Assembly: GCA_024636975.1 (NCBI GenBank)
Contig: JAGXGA010000029.1
Location: 124,001-188,000 of the forward strand
Length of the DNA stretch: 64,000 nucleotides
Origin: Mariniphaga sp.
Lineage (GTDB): Bacteria > Bacteroidota > Bacteroidia > Bacteroidales > Prolixibacteraceae
Direction of reading: 5' to 3'
Positions 44,304 through 56,156 of the stretch are shown here, one piece after another; position 1 is the stretch's first letter; every line of letters begins with the position of its first letter. Under the pieces are notes generated by a model, which was not told the origin of the DNA, did not search any database, and saw only the letters and a list, made by a program, of their open reading frames with translations. Position numbers and translations under genes: made by a program.

Positions 44304-45341
44304 ATGATATTTGTTACCGGGGGTAGTGGATTAATAGGCTCTCATTTGTTGTACCGGCTGGTTTTGGATGGCAACAGGGTAAAAGCCCTGAAACGTGAGA
44401 CCAGCAACCTTCAACAGGTGATTAAGGTGTTTTCCTTCTATTCTGATGCTCCTGAGGAACTTTTTAACCGGATCGAGTGGGTAAACGGCGATATCCTCAA
44501 CTATTTCGACATGGAACAGTTGCTCCAAGGAGTGGATGAAGTTTACCATTGCGCTGCCATTGTTTCATTCAGTGCAGGTGACCGCCGTCATATGATTCAC
44601 AACAATGTTGAAGGAACAGCGAATATGGTAAATGCATCGCTTGAAAATGGTGTAAAGAAGTTTTGCCACGTAAGTTCTATTGCAGCCCTTGGTCATAACC
44701 AGAATGGTTTTCCAACCGATGAACAAACGAACTGGGTGCCTTCAAAAAAGGTAACAGCCTATTCGGAAAGCAAGTTTTATTCGGAAACTGAGATCTGGAG
44801 GGGAATGGAAGAAGGCCTGGATGCAGTAATTGTAAATCCTTCCGTTGTATTAGGCCCCGGCAACTGGAATGCCGGTAGCTCAAGATTGTTTAAGACTGTA
44901 TGGGACGGTTTGCGGTTTTATACAAAAGGGGTGACAGGCTATGTTGACGTAAAGGATGTGGCAAAAGCCATGTTGTTGCTTATGGAGGATACGAACTTTG
45001 GTAATTGCAAAAACCAGCGGTTCCTATTGAATTCAGAAAACTGGAGCTATCAGAAACTGTTCAACCACATTGCCGATGTACTAAATAAGCCAAGGCCTGC
45101 TTATTTTGCCACTAATCTGATGCTGGGAGTAGCCTGGCGAACTGCTTCAGCCATGAGTTTATTTTCGAACAACAGCTTTCCAATGTCACGCGAAACAGCT
45201 GCCGCAGCAAATTCACAAAACAACTACGATGGAAGCAAGATAACTGAAGTTGTTGATTTCACTTATCTGCCAGTTTCCGATTCTGTTAATCAAACAGCAA
45301 CACTTCTCCTCCGCGACCTGCAGGAGTCTAAGCCGCATTGA
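44304..45341 (+). CDS. NAD-dependent epimerase/dehydratase (3-beta-HSD-like SDR)
   Basis: A 345-residue extended SDR. VTGGSGLIGSHLL (Gly-rich loop 6-12), VYHCAAIVSF, CHVSSIAALG (Ser) and AYSESKFYSE (Tyr-x-x-x-Lys) are present, so the active site is intact. IVNPSVVLGPGNWNAGSSRL is typical of a group often placed next to isoprenoid or sugar genes. Substrate unknown. Last gene of the dnaG transcript; its 3' end is 49 bases from the convergent UspA-like gene. Confidence 0.85.
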   Translation: MIFVTGGSGLIGSHLLYRLVLDGNRVKALKRETSNLQQVIKVFSFYSDAPEELFNRIEWVNGDILNYFDMEQLLQGVDEVYHCAAIVSFSAGDRRHMIHNNVEGTANMVNASLENGVKKFCHVSSIAALGHNQNGFPTDEQTNWVPSKKVTAYSESKFYSETEIWRGMEEGLDAVIVNPSVVLGPGNWNAGSSRLFKTVWDGLRFYTKGVTGYVDVKDVAKAMLLLMEDTNFGNCKNQRFLLNSENWSYQKLFNHIADVLNKPRPAYFATNLMLGVAWRTASAMSLFSNNSFPMSRETAAAANSQNNYDGSKITEVVDFTYLPVSDSVNQTATLLLRDLQESKPH

Positions 45342-45390
45342 TGCGAAGGTTATTCTGAATTTTTAAATTGACTTCTTTCCACAATCTGCC

Positions 45391-46488
45391 TCAGTCATGG
45401 AATACCAGCAGAGGAGTGCTGACATGAAATACCATTTTTTTTGCAACGCTGGGATTGAATATTCTTGATATCATATTCCGCTTATGTGTAGTAAGCGAAA
45501 TGATATCAATATTTTCCTGATCGATGAACCGGTCAATTTCATCAAGAAGATTATCCCCTACAAGCAGACGGCATTCAAAATCCTTTTCAGCATATTTGCT
45601 TTTCAGAACATCTTTCATCCCTTCCAGTCTTGCCTTGTTCCATTCCGAACCCTCTTCTTTTCCTACATGCACGCAATAAACCTTCACATCAAAAGGCCTG
45701 AGAATACTTATAAGTTTTTCAATGGCACTAAAATCCTTTTCATCAAAGTTAGTGGCATAAAGTACCTTATTGAAATCGTTCAGCTCTTTTTCAGGCATTT
45801 TATCGGGAATAACAAGAACAGGTACTTTCGCATTATAGATCACATCAACCGTTACACTGCCAACAGTAAGTTCCGAATTTCCGCCGGTACCCATCACAAT
45901 CAGCCGTGAGTTGTTTTCATGGGCATAAGCGAGAATATCTTCATCAGCATATCCGGGCTTTATAATATATTCTGTTTCAACCTGTCTCCACTTTTCCTTA
46001 CCTATGTCATTCGAAAGTTTACTGATAAATTCTTTAAATTTATTATTGGCATTCTTTTCTGAATCATCCATCCGTGTAAGCAGTGTGGAATCATAAACAT
46101 ACACATCGGCATAAGGAACAGAATGAATAACCGGGTTAATGTAACAATGCATAAAAATCAGTTTCACCTGTAAATGAGAGGCAATATTAAAGGCCAGTTT
46201 ACAGGTCAGGGTGGAAACCGGGGAGAAATCAACAGGCACAAGAATATGATCGTCATTCCGGGTTTCTTTTTTCTTCAAATCAGGCCTTTTGCCAAGGAAC
46301 TCTTCAAGAATAGGTAAGGCATTCCAGATATCTTTATCTAAAATCCTTACCTTCACCGCTGCAGCAGCATCTTCCATCAGATTGATATCCTCCATTTCGC
46401 ATTCTATATCCTGTTCTTCCAGCCGTACCTTAAGCATTTGCGCTTTTGAATAAGGCAACACCACAATAGTTACCAATTTTTCTTTCAT
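45391..46488 (-). CDS. Tandem universal stress protein with N-terminal signal-transducer-like domain
   Basis: A 365-residue protein. Residues 1-75 (LVTIVVLPYSKAQMLKVRLE ... MEDAAAAVKVRILDKD) resemble the DUF2007-type putative signal-transducing domain. Two UspA domains follow (about 83-225 and 232-365). The first retains a nucleotide loop (IVMGTGGNSELTVGSVTVDVI); the second ends THKRNMISRIFNPSVAKKM and lacks those glycines, so only one site probably binds ATP. Cytoplasmic stress protein of unknown output. Confidence 0.8.
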   Translation of the reverse strand: MKEKLVTIVVLPYSKAQMLKVRLEEQDIECEMEDINLMEDAAAAVKVRILDKDIWNALPILEEFLGKRPDLKKKETRNDDHILVPVDFSPVSTLTCKLAFNIASHLQVKLIFMHCYINPVIHSVPYADVYVYDSTLLTRMDDSEKNANNKFKEFISKLSNDIGKEKWRQVETEYIIKPGYADEDILAYAHENNSRLIVMGTGGNSELTVGSVTVDVIYNAKVPVLVIPDKMPEKELNDFNKVLYATNFDEKDFSAIEKLISILRPFDVKVYCVHVGKEEGSEWNKARLEGMKDVLKSKYAEKDFECRLLVGDNLLDEIDRFIDQENIDIISLTTHKRNMISRIFNPSVAKKMVFHVSTPLLVFHD

Positions 46489-46563
46489 GATTCTCAGGTT
46501 TTAATTGAAATTTGTACCATAAAATTATTCGATAAATCTTTGGATAAGTTACAAAAAGGGATT

Positions 46564-46605
46564 AAAAAATAAAAAAAGGGGACGATTCAAAAGAACCATC
46601 CCCTT
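46564..46605 (-). terminator. Terminator of metK
   Basis: On the minus strand AAGGGGATGGTTC (46605-46593) pairs with GAATCGTCCCCTT (46588-46576), 13 pairs with two wobbles, around a TTTT loop, followed by a T-rich run. Confidence 0.85.
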
Positions 46606-46632
46606 CAGCGTATTATTACACCTCCTCCGGCA

Positions 46633-47889
46633 TTAAATACCGAAAGTATTTTTAATGATATCTACATAATCGAGTTTTTCCCATGTAAAAAGCTCCACCT
46701 CTTTCACGGTTGGTTCATTTTCATATGGGGATTCAAATTTCTTGGTAACCGTTGCAGGTATACGCCCCATATGACCGTAGGCAGCTGTTTCAAGATAGAT
46801 CGGGTTGCGGAGTTTGAGCCGTTCTTCTATGGCTGCAGGACGTAAATCAAACAAGTCCTGAATTTTTTCTGCAATCTCACCATCTGAGAAAGACACATTT
46901 TTCCTGTCGTAGGTATTTACATAAACGCCAACAGGCCTCGCAACACCAATGGCATAGGCCAGCTGGACAAGAATTTCATCGGCAACACCTGCAGCAACAA
47001 GATTTTTAGCAATATGCCGTGCAGCATAGGCAGCCGAACGGTCAACTTTTGAAGGGTCTTTACCTGAAAAGGCGCCTCCCCCATGTGCACCCCTGCCACC
47101 ATAGGTATCTACAATAATTTTACGCCCTGTTAAACCTGTATCTCCATGCGGACCACCAATTACAAATTTGCCGGTAGGGTTAACGTGGTAAAAAATATCG
47201 TTGCCAAAAAGCTGCTTCACCCGCTCAGGCAATGTTGCCTTAACACGCGGAATCAGGATGTTTATAACATCTTCCTTTATTTTTGCAAGCATGGGCTCAT
47301 CGGCATCAAACTCATCGTGCTGGGTTGATACTACAATGGTGTGGACTTTCAACGGCAGGTTTTCATCAGAATACTCTATGGTCACCTGCGACTTGGAATC
47401 GGGACGAAGGTAGGCCATTTCCTTCCCTTCACGACGTATTGCTGCCAGCTCTTTAAGGATCAGGTGAGAAAGTTCAAGCGGCAAAGGCATGTAGTTATCG
47501 GTATCTTTGCAGGCATACCCAAACATCATTCCCTGGTCACCGGCACCCTGATCGTAACGGTCAACTTTGTCGACACCACGGTTAATATCAGGGCTTTGCT
47601 CATGAATAGCTACCAGAACACCACATGAATCGCCTTCAAAACGATAGGCCCCTTTGGTATAACCAATTTTATTAATGACCCGGCGGGTTACTTCCTGTAC
47701 ATCAACATATGTTTTGGATTTTACCTCCCCGGCCACTACCACCTGCCCTGTGGTTACCAGGGTTTCAATAGCTACTTTCGAACTGCTGTCGAATGCGAGG
47801 AATTCGTCAAGCAATGCATCGGAAATCTGGTCAGATACTTTATCAGGATGGCCTTCTGATACCGACTCACTTGTAAATAAATAACTCAT
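46633..47889 (-). CDS. metK: S-adenosylmethionine synthetase
   Basis: A 418-residue enzyme making S-adenosylmethionine from methionine and ATP. Signatures include [20 protein letters not shown] (His/Asp site), [12 protein letters not shown] and [18 protein letters not shown]. Full length, with a small family-specific insert in the middle. It is monocistronic: a promoter and SAM-II-like leader sit upstream and a strong terminator follows. Confidence 0.97.
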   Translation of the reverse strand: MSYLFTSESVSEGHPDKVSDQISDALLDEFLAFDSSSKVAIETLVTTGQVVVAGEVKSKTYVDVQEVTRRVINKIGYTKGAYRFEGDSCGVLVAIHEQSPDINRGVDKVDRYDQGAGDQGMMFGYACKDTDNYMPLPLELSHLILKELAAIRREGKEMAYLRPDSKSQVTIEYSDENLPLKVHTIVVSTQHDEFDADEPMLAKIKEDVINILIPRVKATLPERVKQLFGNDIFYHVNPTGKFVIGGPHGDTGLTGRKIIVDTYGGRGAHGGGAFSGKDPSKVDRSAAYAARHIAKNLVAAGVADEILVQLAYAIGVARPVGVYVNTYDRKNVSFSDGEIAEKIQDLFDLRPAAIEERLKLRNPIYLETAAYGHMGRIPATVTKKFESPYENEPTVKEVELFTWEKLDYVDIIKNTFGI

Positions 47890-48015
47890 AGTCCTAAAAA
47901 ATTAATACTGAATTTCATTAATAAATCATATCAATACAGATTCTGATTTCATTAAATCATTCAGATTGTTAAACAATAATTTTCAGGCTGCGGGATGCAT
48001 CGGATTGAAAAATCG

Positions 48016-48036
48016 AAAAAAAAGCACGATTGCTTT
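48016..48036 (-). terminator. Intrinsic terminator hairpin at the 3' edge of the metK leader aptamer
   Basis: On the minus strand AAAGCA (48036-48031), loop ATCG, TGCTTT (48026-48021), then a run of T (48023-48016). Its 5' strand overlaps the GCTAAA and GCAATC segments that the SAM-II-like pseudoknot also uses. Confidence 0.65.
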
Positions 48037-48083
48037 AGCATTTTTTCCTGTGGTTGCAATCAATCTCAAATCTTTCCACGTAG
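48026..48083 (-). promoter_or_regulatory. SAM-II-like riboswitch in the metK leader
   Basis: Minus-strand segments match the SAM-II layout in order: P1 5' strand GTGG (48079-48076); loop with GATTT (48072-48068), then GATTG and ATTGCAA (48065-48054); P1 3' strand CCAC (48053-48050); an A-rich linker; GCTAAA (48039-48034); and the pseudoknot strand GCAATC (48033-48028), which can pair with GATTGC in the loop. ATTGCAA and GCTAAA are the conserved SAM-contact blocks, and P1 and P2 are complementary with bases unlike the well-known SAM-II RNA. Only 4 bp of P1 are clear. Promoter immediately upstream and metK downstream support the call. Confidence 0.72.
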
Positions 48084-48089
48084 CGGAGG

Positions 48090-48097
48090 CAAATGTA
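48090..48097 (-). promoter_or_regulatory. Promoter of metK (-7 box TACATTTG)
   Basis: Minus-strand TACATTTG (48097 to 48090) fits TAnnTTTG. It would start transcription at about 48083, right at the 5' edge of the SAM-II-like aptamer. A TTTG (48112-48109) is 11 bp upstream, closer than the usual -33 spacing. Apart from the PorP promoter, the rest of the 47890-48321 gap is plain AT-rich leader. Confidence 0.6.
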
Positions 48098-48281
48098 ATA
48101 ATCTTCATCAAATAAAAGAGGACTTTTTGGAATTAATTACAAACATAAATCAATTCTAAATAGATATACATTCTGTCAGGGTTTAAAATACTGTTCTCCA
48201 AATTTGAATTCCTGACATTAAATCCCCTGTAAAATCAACTCGTTTTCAATTATATATATGATTATATTGCTAATTTCACTT

Positions 48282-48289
48282 TAAATTTG
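48282..48289 (+). promoter_or_regulatory. Promoter (-7 box) of the PorP-like gene
   Basis: TAAATTTG fits TAnnTTTG and ends 32 bases before the ATG. No standard -33 element is seen. Confidence 0.45.
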
Positions 48290-48321
48290 TAGTTTTCCGA
48301 CGGAATTTTGTTCCGGGATAC

Positions 48322-49263
48322 ATGAAAAATTGGATGAAACAAACTCTGACTTTAACCTTACTTCTGCTGTTGTTTGGACTTAAAGGTCATGGGCAGCTGG
48401 AACCTGTTCTGACCCAATACATGTTTAATATTCAACCTATGAATCCTGCCTATGCTGGTATGTGGGAAAAAGTAGGATTCTCTTCCCTTGTGCGCAAACA
48501 ATGGGCAGGCATTAACCGTTCACCGCTTACACAGGTATTTTCTTTTCATACTCCTCTAAATAACAGGGTCGCCGTTGGACTCAATGTTACCAACGACAAT
48601 TACGGACTGGAAAGCAAACTGGGAATCTTTGGCGATTATGCCTATGAAGTGGCCGTAACACCTCGCACCCGTCTGCGTCTTGGACTGAAGTACGGATTCC
48701 TGAACTATAAGAATCCGCTTTCACAGTACCAGCTGTATCCTGATGGAAAGTACGACCATGCCTTTGCTGAGGATGTTGATCTGAAGTTTCTTCCCAATTT
48801 TGGTATCGGGGCCTTCTTATATGAAGATCATTATTATATTGGGTTGTCGATTCCTAAAATGCTGCAAAACGATTTTAAGGCCAATATTAATAATTACAAT
48901 ATTGAAGCACAAGTACAAACTGTTTACCTTTCAGCGGGGTATGTTTTCCGTTTTATACAGTTTAATTACCTGATTTTTAAACCCACCATGATGATAACTG
49001 CAAACAGAGGGTTGCCTGTTCAATACGATTTGGGAGCAAATTTTATGCTCCGCGAACAGCTGTGGCTAGGATTAATGATGCGGTCTGGAAATGCATTAAG
49101 TTTTGTTTCTCAATGGATTTTAGATAACAATCTGCGCTTAGGATTTGCCATGGACTTAACCTACAATGAGATCTTTCCCTATCAATATGGAACGTATGAG
49201 TTTTCTATAGGTTTCGATATGGATTTCTTTGGAAGAAGTTACATCAGGGCAAAATATTTTTAA
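48322..49263 (+). CDS. PorP/SprF-family type IX secretion system outer-membrane protein
   Basis: A 313-residue outer-membrane beta-barrel protein with a signal peptide (about 1-25). MFNIQPMNPAYAGM followed by SSLVRKQWAGINRSPLTQ is the diagnostic start of the PorP/SprF family. These proteins help present and anchor gliding adhesins and other type IX cargo at the cell surface. PorP paralogues are often next to a large adhesin gene; here the neighbour is cysteate synthase instead. It is a single-gene unit. Confidence 0.9.
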   Translation: MKNWMKQTLTLTLLLLLFGLKGHGQLEPVLTQYMFNIQPMNPAYAGMWEKVGFSSLVRKQWAGINRSPLTQVFSFHTPLNNRVAVGLNVTNDNYGLESKLGIFGDYAYEVAVTPRTRLRLGLKYGFLNYKNPLSQYQLYPDGKYDHAFAEDVDLKFLPNFGIGAFLYEDHYYIGLSIPKMLQNDFKANINNYNIEAQVQTVYLSAGYVFRFIQFNYLIFKPTMMITANRGLPVQYDLGANFMLREQLWLGLMMRSGNALSFVSQWILDNNLRLGFAMDLTYNEIFPYQYGTYEFSIGFDMDFFGRSYIRAKYF

Positions 49264-49298
49264 TTTCAATTTCGGCTAAGAGCAGCTTATTATATATA

Positions 49299-49331
49299 TT
49301 GGTTGTTTCCACCGTCAAATTATTATTTTTG
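49299..49331 (+). promoter_or_regulatory. Promoter of the cysteate synthase gene
   Basis: TATTTTTG (49324-49331) fits TAnnTTTG, with TTG at 49303-49305 (18 bp upstream) or 49299-49301 (22 bp). This places transcription start near 49338 and decides the start codon: ATG 49351, not the frame opening at 49303. Confidence 0.55.
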
Positions 49332-49350
49332 TGCCTCATGGTATAAAATT

Positions 49351-50658
49351 ATGAGTAACGAATTTACAAAAACCAACTATCAACTTCAATCGGTTAACAC
49401 CTTGAAGGTATTCAGAGATAAAGGATGGATGCTGGATGCTCCGGGTGAAAAAGAGCCTACCCTTATCAGGGCCATCTATGAGAAAAAACAACTGGAAGTA
49501 AAAGATAACTCCTGGGGATTGTACCGGTTTGCCGATTGGTTGCCAGTGAGTCGGAAACTTAAAGGCTCCTCTGCTCCAGTCACATTTAAAAGTAAAGGTT
49601 TGGCAGAAAAACTGGGCCTTAATGATCTCTGGATCACATTTAGTGGATACTGGCCTGAAAAGGGAGCCGGCATAACCTCCTGCAGTTTTAAGGAAACAGA
49701 AGCCTATTCAGTTTGCGGCCGCATGACTCCCGAAATGGATAAAATATTAGTAGTCGCTTCAGCAGGAAATACTTCACGATCATTTGCAAAGGTATGTTCT
49801 GAAAATAAGATACCGCTATTAATATGTGTTCCTGAAGATAACATTAATGCGCTGTGGTTTAGCGAACCACTGGATGATTGTGTAAAGTTGATTTGCAGCC
49901 GGGCTGGCAGCGACTATTTCGATGCTATCCACCTTTCAAATATTGTAGCCGGCATGGATGGCTTCATACCTGAAGGAGGGGCTAAAAATGTTGCCCGCCG
50001 CGACGGAATGGCAACAACAGTTCTATCTGCAGTAACCACAATTGGCAAAATTCCTGAGTACTATTTTCAGGCTGTGGGTAGCGGCACAGGAGCCATTGCA
50101 GCATGGGAAGCCAATCTCCGTCTTCTTGAGGATGGTCGCTTCGGTACAAATAAAATGAAACTGATGGTATCTCAGAATTCACCCTTTACTCCGCTGCATG
50201 ATGCATGGAAAGCCGGTTCCCGTTCGATGCTTCCACTTGATGAAAACCTTGCTCGCCGGCAGGTGGAAGAAATCGATGCAAAGGTGCTGTCGAACCGTAA
50301 ACCTCCCTATCCTATAGCCGGAGGACTTTATGATGCACTTTCCGATTCAGGAGGTGACGTTCTTCTTGCAACAAACGCGCAGGCCAGAGCAGCTGCCCGA
50401 CTATTCGAAGAAACCGAAGGAATTGATATTCACCCTGCAGCAGCAGTGGCTACAGCTACTTTGATTCAGGCAGCAGAAGACGGCAATATAAATAAAAACT
50501 CCCTCGTTATGCTAAACATTACAGGCGGAGGAGAAAAAAGATTCAAGGCTGAAAAAGAACTGTTTTTTCTTAAACCTGATTTGGTTTTTGATATTGATCC
50601 CAACATTGAGGACGTTAAAAAGAAGGTAAACATGGTGTTTAATATGGCTTTTAGTTAG
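49351..50658 (+). CDS. Cysteate synthase (threonine-synthase-like PLP enzyme)
   Basis: A 435-residue fold-type II PLP enzyme. Lys114 in CSFKETEAYSVCGRM is the likely cofactor lysine; VVASAGNTSRSFAKVCSE and QAVGSGTGAIAAWEA bind phosphate and substrate. These features match cysteate synthase, which makes L-cysteate from phosphoserine and sulfite. In Bacteroidota cysteate is the head-group precursor of capnine-type sulfonolipids, so this gene probably serves envelope lipid synthesis. The acyltransferase that would use cysteate is not in the window. The assignment is from overall sequence pattern, not a direct comparison. Confidence 0.8.
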   Translation: MSNEFTKTNYQLQSVNTLKVFRDKGWMLDAPGEKEPTLIRAIYEKKQLEVKDNSWGLYRFADWLPVSRKLKGSSAPVTFKSKGLAEKLGLNDLWITFSGYWPEKGAGITSCSFKETEAYSVCGRMTPEMDKILVVASAGNTSRSFAKVCSENKIPLLICVPEDNINALWFSEPLDDCVKLICSRAGSDYFDAIHLSNIVAGMDGFIPEGGAKNVARRDGMATTVLSAVTTIGKIPEYYFQAVGSGTGAIAAWEANLRLLEDGRFGTNKMKLMVSQNSPFTPLHDAWKAGSRSMLPLDENLARRQVEEIDAKVLSNRKPPYPIAGGLYDALSDSGGDVLLATNAQARAAARLFEETEGIDIHPAAAVATATLIQAAEDGNINKNSLVMLNITGGGEKRFKAEKELFFLKPDLVFDIDPNIEDVKKKVNMVFNMAFS

Positions 50659-50682
50659 ATATATATAAAAACGACACAATAA

Positions 50683-53907
<3,225 letters not shown>

Positions 53908-53919
53908 AAATAAATTCTG

Positions 53920-53984
53920 CCGTAAAGGTTTAAAGGTTGCAAAGCTTCCGCTGTTATTGCATCTTTAGGCCTTTACGGTTTTTT
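53920..53984 (+). terminator. Terminator after the beta-galactosidase gene
   Basis: CCGTAAAGG (53920-53928) pairs perfectly with CCTTTACGG (53970-53978) followed by TTTTTT. The enclosed 41 bases contain secondary short stems. Confidence 0.7.
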
Positions 53985-54024
53985 CAGTTCTGGTTTAAAA
54001 GATTTTAGACATAAACAGTAACCA

Positions 54025-56145
54025 ATGAAAATTATTCTAATTGTCTTTGCATCGTTTTTAATTGCAGCATGTGCAGCAGAACCGGAAGATGAATTCAGTC
54101 TTAATACAATTCATTCAACTAATTCTGAAATCACCAGTTTGCAGAAAGGCTCCGGGTTTGATACAGAAATACTCCATATTAAACCAACCGCCGAAAACCA
54201 AAGCATAGTGGTATGGCAGGGAGACGATGCCACTCAATGGACCCAGTCCCGCTACCTTGTTTGTGAGATCTGGCACGGCAATGATTTCAGTGCAATAATT
54301 AACCTCGAATTTTTCAGAAATGAAAATGCTGCGGCCACTATTATAACTCAAAGCGGTGACGAGGCAGGTCAGGCTAATGAAAGGCCCCGGCAGGCAACAA
54401 AAATTGGGGTACTCCCCTACCTGAAAACCAGGGTAATTTTCCCTCTTGAGTACCTCGATGGTCAGAATGTATTCATGGAACGGTTCCCAAGACAATTAAA
54501 AGGTACTATGCAGGGCAGACGCCTGAAGCCCGATGACATCTCAAAAGTAGCCCTGCGGTTTGCTCCCCTTCAGGAACCTCATTTTATGCCTGAATTTGAA
54601 CTGGCCGATGTTTACCTTACCAATGAACTTCCGGAACCTTTTCCTGATCCGGAAAACCCGGTGGTTGACAATTTAGGACAATGGACCGCCAAAGACTGGC
54701 CCGGCAAAACTACAAGTGAGGAGGAATTAAAAAACCTGTTAATAGCTCAGCTTGCCGGAGCATCGGCATCCTCCTTCCCCGAAAACTGGAGTAAATACGG
54801 CGGATGGAAAGAGAAACGTTTTAATGCAACAAGATTCTTTCGTACCCACCACGATGGCAACCGCTGGTGGCTTGTCGATCCGGATGGCTACGCATTTGTA
54901 TCGGTAGGTGTCGACTGCATACGCAACCAGTCATCAGGAACTATTTCCGGGCAGGAAGATCTGTTCGAATGGCTTCCTCCCAAAGACAATGAGGTTTTTA
55001 AAGATGCTTACTCCGGCAGAGGAGATAAAGTGCTTGTTGATTTCTATAGATCAAACCTGATGAAGGTTTTTGGTGATAAGTGGCTGGAAAGCTGGGAAGC
55101 TATAACTACTTCACAGATTCGGGAATTCCGGTTAAATACAATTGCCAACTGGTCGGACATTGAATATGCCCGTAAATCTAACCTTCCCTATGTTCTTCCC
55201 CTATCGGATTTTCCTTCTACGCAGGTAACCCTGTTTCGTGACTTCCCCGATGTATTTTCAGATGAATATGCTGCCAATGCAAAAACGTTTGCCAGTCAGT
55301 TAAACGACTTTAAAGGCGATCCTTATCTTATAGGATATTTCCTGCGCAATGAACCACTCTGGGCGTTTGGAGCCCATGATATTGCCTTTGAAATGTTTGC
55401 CACTGACCGGCCTTCTGTATCAAAAGAGCAGTTTACAGACTGGATTTCCGGCAGGTATACCGATATACAGTCATTTAATGATGCATGGAAACTGGACATT
55501 GAAAACTTTAAGGAACTTTCGGAAATGGTAATTGAAGAATATCCATCAGAAATAGCGAAAGAAGATTTCTGGCAGTTTTCCGAAGTTCTGGTAAAGAAAT
55601 ATGTTGATGTTCCGTGTGATGAGGTGGAAAAGGTAGATCCTGATCACCTGAACCTGGGAATGCGTTATGCCTGGATCAGTTCCGACTTGCTCTATAAAGC
55701 AGGCGATCGCTTCGATGTATATTCCATTAACGGCTATGGCAATCCGGGGCCGCCGGAAACAGCCGAAATTGCACGCATCAGCGGAAAGCCGGTCATGATT
55801 GGCGAATTTCATTTTGGTGCTACAGATCGTGGATTGCCGGCAACAGGAATCCAGGGAGCCCTTACCCAGGAGGAACGGGGCAATGCTTACCGGTATTACC
55901 TGGAACAAGGACTTGCCCGTCCGGAGCTTATTGGCATCCACTACTTCCAGTGGCTTGATCAGCCCATATTAGGAAGGTTCGACGGCGAAAACTACAACAT
56001 CGGATTTATGGATATCTGCAACCGCCCCTACAAGAAACTAACAGAAGCAGCCACCAAAAGCCACTCTGTTATTTATGAAGTGGCCAGCGGCCAGGCAGCT
56101 CCTTTTGAATATAAGATAGAACGTATACCATCGATTTACTATTAA
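54025..56145 (+). CDS. Lipoprotein glycoside hydrolase of clan GH-A type (agarase/GH50-GH42-like)
   Basis: A 706-residue lipoprotein (FLIAAC, Cys16). After an N-terminal beta-sandwich (about 30-205), a TIM barrel begins with NRWWLVDPDGYAFVSVGVDC, a signature shared with agarase-like and related beta-galactan enzymes. The likely acid/base Glu443 is in LRNEPLWAFG and the nucleophile Glu594 in IGEFHFGATDRG. The precise family cannot be fixed by eye. It starts a two-gene unit with the GH30 enzyme, 11 bases downstream. Confidence 0.78.
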   Translation: MKIILIVFASFLIAACAAEPEDEFSLNTIHSTNSEITSLQKGSGFDTEILHIKPTAENQSIVVWQGDDATQWTQSRYLVCEIWHGNDFSAIINLEFFRNENAAATIITQSGDEAGQANERPRQATKIGVLPYLKTRVIFPLEYLDGQNVFMERFPRQLKGTMQGRRLKPDDISKVALRFAPLQEPHFMPEFELADVYLTNELPEPFPDPENPVVDNLGQWTAKDWPGKTTSEEELKNLLIAQLAGASASSFPENWSKYGGWKEKRFNATRFFRTHHDGNRWWLVDPDGYAFVSVGVDCIRNQSSGTISGQEDLFEWLPPKDNEVFKDAYSGRGDKVLVDFYRSNLMKVFGDKWLESWEAITTSQIREFRLNTIANWSDIEYARKSNLPYVLPLSDFPSTQVTLFRDFPDVFSDEYAANAKTFASQLNDFKGDPYLIGYFLRNEPLWAFGAHDIAFEMFATDRPSVSKEQFTDWISGRYTDIQSFNDAWKLDIENFKELSEMVIEEYPSEIAKEDFWQFSEVLVKKYVDVPCDEVEKVDPDHLNLGMRYAWISSDLLYKAGDRFDVYSINGYGNPGPPETAEIARISGKPVMIGEFHFGATDRGLPATGIQGALTQEERGNAYRYYLEQGLARPELIGIHYFQWLDQPILGRFDGENYNIGFMDICNRPYKKLTEAATKSHSVIYEVASGQAAPFEYKIERIPSIYY

Positions 56146-56156
56146 AAACCATCTGT

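Noticed and set aside
48016-48097. SAM-I (S-box) riboswitch
   Set aside because: GCAACC and GCTAAA look similar to S-box segments, but the GAGGGA/GGCCC core and four-way junction are missing; the SAM-II layout fits better.
49303-49350. N-terminal extension of cysteate synthase
   Set aside because: It overlaps the promoter -7 box at 49324-49331, so it cannot be translated from that transcript.
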